Below are positions 1 through 10,400 of a DNA stretch of 64,000 nucleotides, piece by piece. The position numbers were made by a program, and so were the translations under genes. The stretch spans positions 5,146,001 to 5,210,000 of the forward strand of contig NZ_CP160453.1 in NCBI RefSeq assembly GCF_040744945.1. Reading direction: 5' to 3'. How positions within the stretch are numbered: position 1 is the first letter of the stretch; each line of letters begins with the position of its first letter. Origin of the DNA: Saccharothrix sp. HUAS TT1. Lineage in GTDB: Bacteria > Actinomycetota > Actinomycetes > Mycobacteriales > Pseudonocardiaceae. The notes under the pieces were generated by a model, which saw only the letters and a program-made list of their open reading frames with translations, did no database searches and was not told the origin of the DNA.

Positions 1-2478
1 GACGCCTGGTCCGCGGCGGGACTGCCCGGGGGAGTGCGGGTCGAGGTCCCGGTGGACGTCGACCGCGACACCCTCGGCCGCCTCCTGGCCGGGGCGGCGG
101 ACGGCCTCGCCATCACCGGCGCGTGGTCGCTGCTGGGCCTCGCCGGGGGGCACTACCGCGACCTGACCGACCTGCCCGCCGGGGTCGCGTTGAACACCCT
201 GCTGCTCCAGGCGCTCGCCGACGCCGGCATCGCCGCGCCGCTGTGGTGCGCGACCAGCGGGGCGGTCGCCGTGGACGAGGAGGACGTGGTCCGCGCCGCC
301 GAGGGGTACCAGCTGTGGGGTGTGGGCCGGGTGGCCGCGCTGGAGCAGCCGGCCCGGTGGGGCGGCCTGGTCGACCTGCCCGCCGTGCCCGACGAGCGGA
401 CCACCGCCCGGCTGGCCGGCGTGCTCGGCGGCACACCCGGCGAGGACCAGGTCGCGCTGCGGCCCTCCGGCGCGTTCGCCTGCCGGCTCGTGCGCGCCCG
501 CCCCGACGTGGCCCGGGAATGGCGCACCAGCGGCACCGCGCTGGTCACCGGCGGCACCGGCGGCATCGCCCGGCACCTGGCTCGCTGGCTGGTCGGCGCG
601 GGCGCGGAGCACGTGCTGCTGACGAGCAGGCGCGGTCGAGCGGCGGAGGGCGTCGAGGAGCTGGAGGCGGAGCTGGCCGGGCTCGGCGCGCGGGTCACCG
701 TGGCCGCGTGCGACGTGGCCGACCGCGAAGCGGTGGCCGAGCTGCTGGCCTCGGTCCCCGAGGACGCGCCGCTGCGCTCGGTGTTCCACGCCGCGGGCAC
801 CGCGCGGTCCTCCGTGCTGGCCGACGCCGCGCCCGACGAGTTCGCCGCCGCCGCGAGCGGCAAGGTCACCGGCGCCCGCAACCTCGACGACCTGCTCGGC
901 GACCGGGAACTGGACGCGTTCGCGCTGTTCTCCTCCGGGGCCGGGGTGTGGGGCAGCGGCGGCCAGGCGTCCTACGCCGCCGCCAACGCCCACCTCGACG
1001 CCCTGGCCCACCAGCGGCGTGCGGCCGGCCGCACCGCGACCGCCGTGGCGTGGGGCGGCTGGGCGGGCAGCGGCATGGCCGACGACGAGGCCGTCGTCGA
1101 GCGGTTCACCCGGCGCGGCATGATCGCCATGCGGCCCGAGGTCGCCCTGCGCGGTCTGGGCGGGGCGCTGGCCGCCGGCGAGACCGGCCTGGTCGTCGCC
1201 GGGGTGGACTGGGAGCGGTTCGTGCCCGTGTTCACCGTGGGCCGCCCGAGCCCGCTGCTGTCGGAGCTGCCCGAGGCCCGGCGGTCGGTCGCGAAGACCA
1301 CCGAGGCCGCTGCGGGGGAGGACGGCGACGGCTCCGGCCTCACCGCCCGCCTGGCCGCCCTGCCCGCCGACCGGCGGGAAGCGGAGCTGCTGGCGTTCGT
1401 CTGCGCCCAGGCCGCGGTCGTCCTCGGCCACGACCGCGGCGAACCGCTCCTGCCGCACCAGCAGTTCCTGGAACTGGGCTACGACTCGCTGACCGCGATC
1501 GACCTGCGCAACCGGCTCGCCGCGGCCACCGGGACACCGCTGCCGGCGAGCCTGGTGTTCGAGCACCCGTCACCGGAGAAGCTGGCCGCCCACCTGCTGC
1601 GCTCGATCGGCGTCCCCGAGGGGCAGCAGGCCCCGCCCGCGGCCCCGGACGCCCTGGTCGCCCTCTACGCCCACGCCGGCGGCACCGGCCGGGTGACCGA
1701 GGCGATGGGGATGCTGGCGGAGGTGTCCCGGTTCCGGCCGTCGTTCGACGAGGACACCGCCGCCGCGCACGTCGTCACCCCGGTCCGCTTCGCCACCGGC
1801 GACGCCCGACCGCCGCTGGTGTGCCTCGCGCCCTACATCGCGCCCGCCGGCGTGCAGCAGTACGCGCGGCTGGCGGCGGCGTTCCGCGACCAGCGGGACG
1901 TGTGGGTGCTGCCCGCGCCGGGCTTCGCGGCGGGCGAGTCCCTGCCGTCCTCGGTGGACGCCCTGGTCGCCGCGCAGGCCGAAGCGGTCCTGCGGTGCGC
2001 CGGTGGCGAGCGGCCGGTGGTCGTCGGCTACTCGTCCGGCGGCTGGATCGCGCACGCGGTCGCGGCACGCCTCCAGACCACCGGCACGCCACCCCTCGCG
2101 GTGGTGATGCTGGACAGCTTCACCCGCGACGTCCCCATGAACCCCGAGTTCCTGTCCCTCATGGCCCAGCAGCAGGCGGAGCGGTTCCGCTTCATGGCCT
2201 CGGGCGGCGACCAGCTCACCGCGATGGGCGGCTACCTGAGGATCTTCGACACGTGGGAGGCACCCGCCCTGGACGTGCCCACGCTGCTCATCCGGGCCGC
2301 CGAGTCGCTGCCGGGCGTGCCGGGCGACGGCGACAACCGCCCGGCGCCGCCCGGTCACGTCGACGCGACCGTCGAGGTCGCCGCCGACCACTACTCGATG
2401 ATGGAGGACCACGCGGAGGCCACGGCCGGCGCGCTGCACCAGTGGCTGGCCGAACACCAGGCCGCCCTTCTCCGCTGA
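1..2478 (+). CDS. Modular type I polyketide synthase, C-terminal part (KR-ACP-TE), 5' end outside window
   Basis: The frame is open from base 1 with no start needed, so this is the 3' end of a larger PKS gene whose KS and AT lie upstream. Residue numbers count from base 1. The KR structural half comes first, then the catalytic KR with the NADPH motif TGGTGGIA (about residue 183) and FSSGAGVWGSGGQASYAAAN (about 310-330), which contains the catalytic Ser and Tyr. The region after HAAG lacks the LDD motif and a Trp sits in the GVW motif, so it fits an A-type KR, predicted to give an L-configured hydroxyl. The ACP has GYDSLTAIDLRN with the phosphopantetheine Ser near residue 497. The TE has GYSSGG (Ser about 678) and a late His in ADHYSM. 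The protein ends after the TE, so this is the last module and the chain is released here by hydrolysis or lactonisation. The genes that follow are tailoring and supply functions. Confidence 0.95.
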   Translation, partial: DAWSAAGLPGGVRVEVPVDVDRDTLGRLLAGAADGLAITGAWSLLGLAGGHYRDLTDLPAGVALNTLLLQALADAGIAAPLWCATSGAVAVDEEDVVRAAEGYQLWGVGRVAALEQPARWGGLVDLPAVPDERTTARLAGVLGGTPGEDQVALRPSGAFACRLVRARPDVAREWRTSGTALVTGGTGGIARHLARWLVGAGAEHVLLTSRRGRAAEGVEELEAELAGLGARVTVAACDVADREAVAELLASVPEDAPLRSVFHAAGTARSSVLADAAPDEFAAAASGKVTGARNLDDLLGDRELDAFALFSSGAGVWGSGGQASYAAANAHLDALAHQRRAAGRTATAVAWGGWAGSGMADDEAVVERFTRRGMIAMRPEVALRGLGGALAAGETGLVVAGVDWERFVPVFTVGRPSPLLSELPEARRSVAKTTEAAAGEDGDGSGLTARLAALPADRREAELLAFVCAQAAVVLGHDRGEPLLPHQQFLELGYDSLTAIDLRNRLAAATGTPLPASLVFEHPSPEKLAAHLLRSIGVPEGQQAPPAAPDALVALYAHAGGTGRVTEAMGMLAEVSRFRPSFDEDTAAAHVVTPVRFATGDARPPLVCLAPYIAPAGVQQYARLAAAFRDQRDVWVLPAPGFAAGESLPSSVDALVAAQAEAVLRCAGGERPVVVGYSSGGWIAHAVAARLQTTGTPPLAVVMLDSFTRDVPMNPEFLSLMAQQQAERFRFMASGGDQLTAMGGYLRIFDTWEAPALDVPTLLIRAAESLPGVPGDGDNRPAPPGHVDATVEVAADHYSMMEDHAEATAGALHQWLAEHQAALLR

Positions 2479-2570
2479 CTTCCCGAACACCCGAGCACGC
2501 AGGCGTCGACGACGTCCGCCCGCGTGCCGGTCGACCACGTCCGCGCACCACCCCCGAACGGAGAGACACG

Positions 2571-3836
2571 ATGTCCAAGTCGCTGTACGAGATCGGCGAG
2601 ATCCCGCCCCTCGGCGAGGTCCCGCGGCAGATGTACGCCTCCCTCATCCGCCAGGAGCGCTACGGCCGCCCCGAGGACGCGTTCAAGGTCGAGGCCATCG
2701 ACGTGCCGGAGGTCGGTCGCGGCCAGGTGCTGGTGATGGTCATGGCCGCCGGCATCAACTACAACAACGTGTGGGCCGCGCGCGGCACGCCCGTGGACGT
2801 CATCGGCATGCGGCAGAAGGCGGGCCAGCCCGAGGACTTCCACATCGGCGGCTCCGAGGGCGCCGGCGTCGTGTGGGCGGTCGGCGACAACGTGCGCAAC
2901 GTCGCGGTCGGCGACCACGTCGTCATCTCGCCCGCCCAGTGGGACGAGACCGCCGAAGACCTCCGGCTCAGCCGCGACCCCATGGGGTCCAGGACGCTCG
3001 GCGCCTACGGCTACGAGGTCAACTACGGCACGTTCGCCCAGTTCGCCCTCGTCGACGACTACCAGCTGCACCCCAAACCCGCCAACCTCACGTGGGAGGC
3101 CGCGGCCTGCTACATGCTCACCGCCAGCACCGCCTACCGGCAGCTCGTCGGCTGGGAGCCCAACGTCGTGCGCCCCGGCGACCCGGTGCTGATCTGGGGT
3201 GGTTCGGGCGGGCTCGGCTCGATGGCCATCCAGATCACCAAGCTGCGCGGCGGCATCCCGATCGCCGTCATCTCCGACGACTCCCGGGCCGAGTACTGCC
3301 GGTCGCTCGGCGCGGCGGGCGTGATCAACCGCACCGAGTTCGACCACTGGGGCCGGCTGCCCGACATCGACGACCAGGCCGCGTCCAAGGAGTGGGTGAA
3401 GTCGGTCCAGGGGTTCGGCCGGCGCATCTGGGACATCCTCGGCGAGCGCAAGGCGCCCAAGATCGTGCTGGAGCACTCCGGCGAGAACACCGTGCCCACC
3501 TCCATGTACCTGTGCGACACGCTCGGCATGGTCGTGCTCTGCGGCGGCACCAGCGGCTACAACGGCGACGTCGACCTGCGGCACCTGTGGATGCGGCAGA
3601 AGCGCTTCCAGGGCTCGCACGGCGCCAACCTCCGCGAGTGCCGCGAGGTCACCAACCTCATCGCCGCGGGGCAGCTCGACCCGTGCCTGAGCGCGTGCGA
3701 GGAGTTCGAGGCCGTCGGCAAGGTCCACCAGCTCATGGCCGACAACGCCCACCCCGGCGGCAACATGGCGGTCCTCGTCAACGCCCCGCGCGCCGGCCTC
3801 ACGTCGCTCGCCGACGACCTCACCGCCGTCGCCTGA
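2571..3836 (+). CDS. ccr: Crotonyl-CoA carboxylase/reductase (2-enoyl-thioester reductive carboxylase)
   Basis: The 421-aa protein belongs to the medium-chain dehydrogenase family. It is predicted to reduce a 2-enoyl-CoA with NADPH and trap CO2, giving an alkylmalonyl-CoA extender unit. Family signatures include INYNNVWAARGTPVDVI (about 62-78), HIGGSEGAGVVWAVGD, the Rossmann motif WGGSGGLGS (about 205-213), TSGYN (about 327-331) and LWMRQKRFQGSH. The family usually reads SHFA at the acyl pocket; here residue 351 is Gly (SHGAN). From memory, CinF-like enzymes that take longer enoyl chains carry Gly at the equivalent site. ATG follows GGAGAG at a normal distance. The gene lies 92 bp after the PKS and 28 bp before a P450, so it is probably in the same transcription unit. 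Confidence 0.93.
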   Translation: MSKSLYEIGEIPPLGEVPRQMYASLIRQERYGRPEDAFKVEAIDVPEVGRGQVLVMVMAAGINYNNVWAARGTPVDVIGMRQKAGQPEDFHIGGSEGAGVVWAVGDNVRNVAVGDHVVISPAQWDETAEDLRLSRDPMGSRTLGAYGYEVNYGTFAQFALVDDYQLHPKPANLTWEAAACYMLTASTAYRQLVGWEPNVVRPGDPVLIWGGSGGLGSMAIQITKLRGGIPIAVISDDSRAEYCRSLGAAGVINRTEFDHWGRLPDIDDQAASKEWVKSVQGFGRRIWDILGERKAPKIVLEHSGENTVPTSMYLCDTLGMVVLCGGTSGYNGDVDLRHLWMRQKRFQGSHGANLRECREVTNLIAAGQLDPCLSACEEFEAVGKVHQLMADNAHPGGNMAVLVNAPRAGLTSLADDLTAVA

Positions 3837-3864
3837 CCGATCGACCACGAGGGACGGAGGAAAC

Positions 3865-5058
3865 ATGACGGAGTCCATCGCCGTGCCCCACCTGCCGACC
3901 GCGCGCGGGTGCCCCTTCGCGCCGCCGGACGGCCTCGCCGACATCCGCGAGAAGGCCCCGATCACCCGCGCGGTGTTCGAGGGCGGCGAGGAGGCGTGGC
4001 TGTTCACCGGCTACCAGGAGGTCCGGGACCTGCTGCGGGACCAGCGGTTCAGCGTGCGCATCCCGCGATCGGTGCACACCAGGGACGAACAACCGCCCAG
4101 GCCCGGGCGCGGCAGCCTGCTGTGGCAGGACCCGCCGACCCACACCGCCGACCGCAGGCTGCTGGTCAAGGAGTTCACCGTCCGCCGCATGCAGTCGCTC
4201 CAACCCCGCATCCAGCGGATCGTCGACGAGCACCTCGACCGGATCGCGTCCCTGCCGCAGCCGGTGGACCTGGTGGCCGAGTTCGCCACCCCCGTCCCGT
4301 CCATGGTCATCTCCAGCCTGTTCGACGTCCCCGTGGACCAGCTCGACGCGTTCCAGGACGCGGCGGCGGAGATGATGCGCGTCGACGTCGAGCCGGAAGC
4401 CGTGCAGGCCGCCGCCGGGCGCATCATGTTCGCGCTGCACCAGCTGATCCAGGCCAAGCGCGCGGAGCCGGGGGACGACCTGCTGTCGGCCCTCATCGCC
4501 GCCGACGACCCGGAGGGCGTCGTGGACGACACCTTCCTGGTCACCGCCGCGGCCACGCTGCTCATCGCGGCGCACGACACCACCGCGTGCATGATCGGCC
4601 TGGGCGCGGCGCTGCTGCTCGACCGGCCCGACCAGGCGGCCCTGCTGCGCGCCGACCCGTCCCTGGTCGGCAACGCGGTCGAGGAACTGCTGCGCTACCT
4701 CACGATCGGGCAGCGCGGCGCCGAGCGCGTCGCCCTGGAGGACGTGCGGTACGGCGACGTGGAGATCAAGGCGGGGGAGCAGGTCGTGGCGCACGGCCTG
4801 GCCGCCAACTTCGACCCCGCGTTCGTGCCCGAGCCGGAGCGGTTCGACATCACCCGCCGCCCGTCCGCCCACATGGCGTTCGGGTTCGGCCCGCACCAGT
4901 GCATCGGCCAGCAACTGGCCCGGATCGAACTCCAGATCGTGTTCCGGAGCCTGTTCGAGAGGTTCCCGACGCTGCGGCTCGCGGTGCCGGTCGAGGAATT
5001 GCCGTTCCGCCACGAGATGGTGTTCTACGGCGTGCACGAGCTGCCGGTCGAGTGGTGA
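3865..5058 (+). CDS. Cytochrome P450 (first of three in the polyketide cluster)
   Basis: This is a 397-aa bacterial class I P450. The heme-binding motif is FGFGPHQCIG with Cys at residue 346, and EELLR supplies the K-helix ExxR. The I-helix reads IAAHDTT, so the usual Gly before the acid pair is Ala, a mild departure that can affect oxygen activation. The N-terminus GCPFAPP is typical of actinomycete polyketide P450s. ATG is preceded by GGACGGAGG. It has no ferredoxin of its own and probably borrows electrons from the ferredoxin at 6407. The likely role is hydroxylation or epoxidation of the polyketide; the substrate cannot be told from sequence. Confidence 0.93.
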   Translation: MTESIAVPHLPTARGCPFAPPDGLADIREKAPITRAVFEGGEEAWLFTGYQEVRDLLRDQRFSVRIPRSVHTRDEQPPRPGRGSLLWQDPPTHTADRRLLVKEFTVRRMQSLQPRIQRIVDEHLDRIASLPQPVDLVAEFATPVPSMVISSLFDVPVDQLDAFQDAAAEMMRVDVEPEAVQAAAGRIMFALHQLIQAKRAEPGDDLLSALIAADDPEGVVDDTFLVTAAATLLIAAHDTTACMIGLGAALLLDRPDQAALLRADPSLVGNAVEELLRYLTIGQRGAERVALEDVRYGDVEIKAGEQVVAHGLAANFDPAFVPEPERFDITRRPSAHMAFGFGPHQCIGQQLARIELQIVFRSLFERFPTLRLAVPVEELPFRHEMVFYGVHELPVEW

Positions 5059-5189
5059 CCGGCACGCCCCCCCGCTCCCGCGGTCTGGGGGATCACCTAC
5101 TCATCGGCCCGACGCCTCCCCGGCAGCGGCACACCTCCGTACGCTCCGTTACCAGGGCGTCGGCAGCATCGTCGAACAGGAGCAAAGTG

Positions 5190-6410
5190 ATGAGGACACC
5201 GGAAGACACCACTTCTCCGGTGGGTGCGCCGCGCTTCCCGACCGCCCGTCGGGCGGGGTGCCCCTTCGACCCGCCGCCGGCCTTCGACACCATCAGGTCG
5301 GAAGCGCCGATGAGCCGCATGACCTACCCGTACGGACAGGTCGGCTGGCTCGTCACCGGGTACGACCAGGCCCGCGCGGTCCTGGGCGACGTGCGGTTCA
5401 GCTCGCTGCCGGAGGGCAAGCTCTCCCCGGTCAAGGTGCCCGGCTCCGAACTGGACCTCGCCGCCCTGCCGCCCGGCATGTTCGTCAACATGGACGCGCC
5501 CGAGCACACCCGCTACCGCAGGCTGCTCAACAGCCACTTCACCGTCCGCCGCGTCCGGCAGATGGAGGAGTGGGTGACCGGGATCGTGGAGGGCGTGCTC
5601 GACGACATGGAGAAGGCCGGCTCGCCGGTCGACCTGGTCGAGCGGTTCGCCAAGCCCATCCCCACCCTGGTGACCTCCGAACTGCTCGGCCTGCCCGTCG
5701 AGCAGCGGGCGGGGTTCCAGCACGACGTGAGCGTGCTGTTCAGCCTGTCCAGCTCGGGCGAGGAGATGGTCGAGTCCATGACGCGGCTCGGCGGCACGCT
5801 CGGCGCCCTGCTGGCCGCCAAGCGGGCCGAACCGACCGACGACCTGCTCGGCAGCCTCATCAGCGACACCGACCTGACCGACGACGAACTGCTCGGCATC
5901 ACCTTCGTGCTGCTCATCGCCGGCCTGGAGACCACGGCCAACATGCTGGCGCTGGGCGCTTTCGCACTGATGGAGCACCCCGACCAGCTCGCCGCGCTGC
6001 TCGCCGACGAGTCCGTTGTGGACGACGCGGTCGAGGAGCTGCTGCGGTACCTGAGCGTGGTGCAGGTCGGCCCGGTCCGGGTGGCCGCTGAGGACTTCGA
6101 GTTCGAGGGGCACCGCATCCGCAAGGGCGAGGTGGTCACCGTCTCGCTGCCGGCGGCGAACCGCGACCCCGGCAGGTTCCCCGACCCCGACCGGCTCGAC
6201 TTCGGGCGGGGCGACTCCGGGCACATCGCGTTCGGCCGGGGCCCGCACCAGTGCATGGGCCACCACCTCGCGCGGCTCGAACTGCGCATCGGCTACCTGT
6301 CGCTGTTCCGGCGGTTCCCGGGGCTCCGGCCGGCGGTGCCGGCGGGCGACGTGCCCACGCGCGAGATGATGGTCACCTACGGCGTGCAGCGGCTGGACGT
6401 GGTGTGGTGA
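5190..6410 (+). CDS. Cytochrome P450 (second), paired with a ferredoxin
   Basis: This is a 406-aa P450 with the same GCPFDPP N-terminal signature as its neighbour. It has I-helix AGLETT, ExxR in EELLRYL and the heme motif FGRGPHQCMG with Cys at residue 355. ATG at 5190 lies 7 bases after AGGAG; an adjacent in-frame GTG at 5187 is the alternative start. The frame is open far upstream, but that part is out-of-frame translation of the first P450. Its stop overlaps the start of the ferredoxin gene (GTGA), so the two are translationally coupled and very probably work as a redox pair in polyketide tailoring. Confidence 0.93.
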   Translation: MRTPEDTTSPVGAPRFPTARRAGCPFDPPPAFDTIRSEAPMSRMTYPYGQVGWLVTGYDQARAVLGDVRFSSLPEGKLSPVKVPGSELDLAALPPGMFVNMDAPEHTRYRRLLNSHFTVRRVRQMEEWVTGIVEGVLDDMEKAGSPVDLVERFAKPIPTLVTSELLGLPVEQRAGFQHDVSVLFSLSSSGEEMVESMTRLGGTLGALLAAKRAEPTDDLLGSLISDTDLTDDELLGITFVLLIAGLETTANMLALGAFALMEHPDQLAALLADESVVDDAVEELLRYLSVVQVGPVRVAAEDFEFEGHRIRKGEVVTVSLPAANRDPGRFPDPDRLDFGRGDSGHIAFGRGPHQCMGHHLARLELRIGYLSLFRRFPGLRPAVPAGDVPTREMMVTYGVQRLDVVW

Positions 6411-6631
6411 TCGACATCGAGATCGACCTCGACCGCTGCTGCGGGGCGGGCACGTGCGTGCTGCGCGCTCCCGAGGTGTTCGACCAGGACGACCGGGACG
6501 GCACCGTGATCCTCCTGGCCGAGCACCCGGGCGACGACCTGGCCGAGTCGGTCGCGCGGGCGGCGGAGGACTGCCCCGCGAACGCCATCCGGGTCGCCCT
6601 CCGCCCGGCCCCGGGCGGGGTGGTCGCGTGA
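6407..6631 (+). CDS. Small ferredoxin for P450, probably [3Fe-4S]
   Basis: The protein is about 74 aa and starts with GTG inside the upstream P450 stop codon (GTGA). The sequence has DLDRCCGAGTC, then the conserved APEVFDQDD segment and AAEDCPANAI. This matches the short P450-associated ferredoxins that use three cysteines for a 3Fe-4S cluster. An extra Cys directly follows the first (RCC), so which of the two ligates is not certain. It would pass electrons from a ferredoxin reductase encoded elsewhere to the P450s. A second in-frame GTG at 6404 is possible. Its own stop overlaps the next start. Confidence 0.9.
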   Translation: MIDIEIDLDRCCGAGTCVLRAPEVFDQDDRDGTVILLAEHPGDDLAESVARAAEDCPANAIRVALRPAPGGVVA

Positions 6632-7236
6632 AGCCCCGGTTGACGACCCTGGGCGACAGCTTCACCCAGGGGCACGGCGACGACCCGCTCTCCGGCGGCT
6701 GGACCGCGCGACTGGCCGACCTGCTCGGCGTGGCGGGCGGGCGCACCCGCAACCTCGGCGCGTTCGGCGCCACCACCCAGGACGTCGTCGAGCGCCAGCT
6801 CGCGCCCGCCCTGGTCAACAAGGCCCCGATGATCGGCCTCAACGTCGGCGTCAACGACCTGATCAGCGACTACGAGCCGGACCGGTTCCGGCGCAACGTG
6901 GAGCTGATCCTCGGCACGCTGGCCGGCCCGAACACGACCGTGTTCACGGCCACCTACCCGCCCATCCCGCGCATCGCGGCCCTGCCCCCCGCCTTCCGGG
7001 AGCTGGTCGGCTCGCGCTTCACCGAGGCGAACGACGTGGTGCGGGCGGCCACCGGGCGGCACGGCGTGCTGCTGCTGGACATCGCCCGCGACCCGCACTG
7101 GCTGACGCCCGAGCTGTGGTCCGACGACGACCTGCACCCGAGCCCGGCGGGCCACCGCCACTTCGCCGGGCGAATGGCGGAACTGCTCGCCGGCGCGGTC
7201 GGCACGTCCGCCCACACCGGCCGCTGGGCCGGCTGA
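6628..7236 (+). CDS. SGNH/GDSL-type hydrolase
   Basis: The 202-aa protein starts with GTG overlapping the ferredoxin stop by four bases. Block I is GDSFTQG with the catalytic Ser near residue 11, block III is VGVND and block V is DDLHPSPAGH with the Asp-His pair. There is no signal peptide, so it is cytoplasmic. Members of this family are esterases, acyltransferases or thioesterases. Its place in the P450/ferredoxin operon and just before the PUFA-synthase-like genes suggests a job in the pathway, such as removing an acyl group or releasing a chain from a carrier, but this is inference. Confidence 0.85.
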   Translation: MKPRLTTLGDSFTQGHGDDPLSGGWTARLADLLGVAGGRTRNLGAFGATTQDVVERQLAPALVNKAPMIGLNVGVNDLISDYEPDRFRRNVELILGTLAGPNTTVFTATYPPIPRIAALPPAFRELVGSRFTEANDVVRAATGRHGVLLLDIARDPHWLTPELWSDDDLHPSPAGHRHFAGRMAELLAGAVGTSAHTGRWAG

Positions 7237-7400
7237 ACACCGGAGCGCCACCCGGCGCCCGGCATCGAACGGTGGTGCGCCCGGACGCGCGCCACGCGGC
7301 AACCGATCGCGGCCATCGCACCGCACGGCGCCGGGACCCCGGGGCACCACGATCGGGGCCCGCGCCGCCGGGCGCGGTGCGCGCAGACGGGAGGACGACG

Positions 7401-10400
7401 GTGAACGGCCCGGACGAGTCAGGTCGGCGCAGACTGGCCGACAGCCCGATCGCGATCGTGGGCCTGTCGGGCCTGTTCCCGCGGGCGCGGGACCATCGCG
7501 ACTACTGGCAGAACATCGTCGACGCGGTGGACTGCACGGACGACCTCCCGGAGGACCGGTGGAGCACCACCGACCACCACGACCCCGATCCGTCCACACC
7601 GGACAAGACCTACGCGCGGCGCGGCGCGTTCGTGCCCGACGTGGCGTTCGACCCGATCGAGTTCGGGATGCCGCCCAACCAGCTGGAGATCACCAGCACC
7701 ATGCAGACCCTCAGCCTGGTCGTCGCGCGCGACCTGCTGCGGGACGCGGGCGCGCCCGGCTCGGACTGGTACGACCCGTCCCGCACCGGCGTGGTGCTGG
7801 GGGTGACGGGCACGGTGCCGCTGTCGCACCCGCTCGCCGCCCGGCTGTCGACGCCAGTGCTGCGCGAGGTCGCGGTGAGCTGCGGACTGTCCGAACAGGA
7901 CGCCGACGTGCTCGCCGACAAGTACGCCAAGGCCTTCCCGCCGTGGGAGGAGAACACCTTCCCCGGCCTGCTGGCGAACGTCACCGCCGGGCGCGTGGCC
8001 AACCGGCTCGGCCTGGGCGGCATGAACTCCACCGTGGACGCCGCCTGCGCGGCCTCGCTGTCCGCGGTCCGGGTCGCCGTCGCGGAGCTGGTCGACGGCC
8101 GAGCGGACCTGATGATCACCGGCGGCTGCGACACCGAGACGTCGCTGTTCATGTACATGTGCTTCAGCAAGACGCGCGCCCTGTCGAGGTCCGACCGCAT
8201 CCGCCCGCTCGACGAGTCCGCGGACGGCACGCTGCTCGGCGAGGGCATCGGCATGATCGCCCTCAAGCGGCTCGCGGACGCCGAGCGCGACGGTGACCGG
8301 GTCTACGCGGTGATCCGCGGGATCGGGTCGGCCAGCGACGGCCGGGCCAAGAGCATCTACGCGCCCCGGGCGGAAGGGCAGAGGCTGGCGCTCCAGCGCG
8401 CCTACGCCGACGCCGACTGCTCGCCCGCGTCCGTGCAGCTGTTCGAGCTGCACGCCACCGGCACCCCGGTGGGCGACCGCACCGAGCTCGAAGCCCTCAC
8501 CTCCGTGCTGCGCGACGCCGGCGCGGAACCGGGGTCGGCGGCCATCGGCAGCGTCAAGTCGCAGATCGGCCACACCAAGGGCGCGGCGGGCGCCGCGAAC
8601 CTGATCAAGCTGGCGCTGAGCCTGCACCAGAAGGCGCTGCCGCCCACGATCAACGTGGAGCGGCCGAACCCCGGGGCGCTCGGGGAGGACGCGCCGGTCT
8701 ACGTGAACACGGCCACCCGCCCGTGGATCAAGGACCCCCGGCGCCCGGTGCGCCGCGCCGGCACCTCCGCCATGGGCTTCGGCGGCACGAACTTCCACGT
8801 GGTGCTGGAGGAGCACGCGCCCTCCCGGGAGGGCGTCCCGGTGCTCCAGCGGACCGCGCGGGCCCACCTGTGGCACGCCCCGGACGTGCCCGCGCTGGTC
8901 GAACTGCTGCGCGCCGGCGGACCGGGTGAGGACGGCGGGCCGGTGCCCGCGGACCACGTCCGGATCGGGTTCGTCGCCACCGACGGGGAGGCGGGCGTGC
9001 GGCTGCGCGCCGCCGCCCTCGCACAGCTCGCCGCCGACCCGGACGCCGAGCGCTGGGACCACCCGGCCGGCATCCACTACCGCCGCTCCGGCCTGGCCGA
9101 CCCGAAGGTGGGCGCGCTGTTCAGCGGCCAGGGCAGCCAGTACCTGGAGATGGGGCTCGACGCGGCGCTGGCCAACCCGACCGTGGCGGGGGCGTTCGAC
9201 GACGCCAACGCCGTGTTCCGGGCGGGAGGCGGCGCGTCGCTGGCCGACGTGGTCTTCCCTCCTCCGGTGTTCGACGCCGACGCGCGCGACCGGCAGGAGC
9301 ACGCGCTGCACCGCACCGAGTGGGCGCAACCCGCCATCGGCGCGCTGTCCGCCGGGCAGTTCCGCTACCTGCGGGAGCTGGGGCTGGGCGTCGCCGGGTG
9401 CCTGGGGCACAGCTTCGGCGAGCTGACCGCGCTCTGGGCGGCCGGCAGCGTCGCGGACGAGGACTTCTTCCGGCTGGCCCGCGCCCGGGGCGAGGCCATG
9501 GCCCCGCTCGACGACGGCGACCGCGGCGCGATGGCCGCCGTGCAGACGGGCCGGGACGAGGTCGCCGCGCTGCTGGCGGACTTCGGCGACCTGGTGGTGT
9601 GCAACGACAACGCACCGGACCAGGTGGTGATCGGCGGTGGGGCCGACGCCGTGGCGGCGTTCGTCGCGGAGTGCGGCCTGCGGGGTGTGCGGGCGCGCAG
9701 GCTGCCCGTGTCGGCCGCGTTCCACACGCCCTACGTCGCGCACGCCCTGGACCGCTTCAGGCCGGCCGTGGACGCCGCCGTGATCGGTTCTCCGTCGGTT
9801 CCGGTGTACGCCAACACGTCCGGGGCCCGGTACGGCGACGACGTCGACGCCAACCGGCGCACGCTGGTCGCCCAGCTGGCGCGGCCCGTCGAGTTCGCGG
9901 ACGCCCTGCGCGCGATGCGCGCCGACGGGTGCTCGGTGTTCGTGGAGTTCGGGCCCAAGCAGGTGCTGACCCAGCTGGTGCCCCGCGTGCTGCCGGACGC
10001 GGAGGTCGTCGCCATCCCCACCGACGCCGGGCCCCTCGGCGACGGCGACGCGGCCCTCAAGCAGGCGGCGCTGTGGCTCGCCGTGCTGGGCGTGCCCCTC
10101 ACCGGCATCAACCGCCACGACGCGCCCGCACCCGAGCGGGTCGAACCGGGCGGTCCGACGATCACGTTGAACGGCGCGGACCACGTGCCGGAGAGCCGCC
10201 GGGCGGCGTACCGCGAGGCGATCGAGGACGGGTACAGGGTTTCGACGATGGAAGTGACACCACGCACGGCGGAGGCCGCCGTCGCGGTCAACGGGCGCCA
10301 GTGGCGCCCGCCGGCCCCGGTCGCGGCCGGGCACGCCCCGGCGGCGCCGGACGACGCGCTCGCGCACCACTTGGCGCTGCACGAGCGCTACCTCGACGGC

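Noticed and set aside
123..3836. A continuous + frame of 1237 codons that would fuse PKS-region sequence to the carboxylase/reductase
   Set aside because: The first 800 codons are out-of-frame translation of the PKS. The real start is the ATG at 2571 with its own ribosome binding site.
3909..5189. Upstream extension of the second P450 frame through the first P450 gene
   Set aside because: It is out of frame with the first P450 and Arg/Pro-rich; the ATG at 5190 with AGGAG is the true start.
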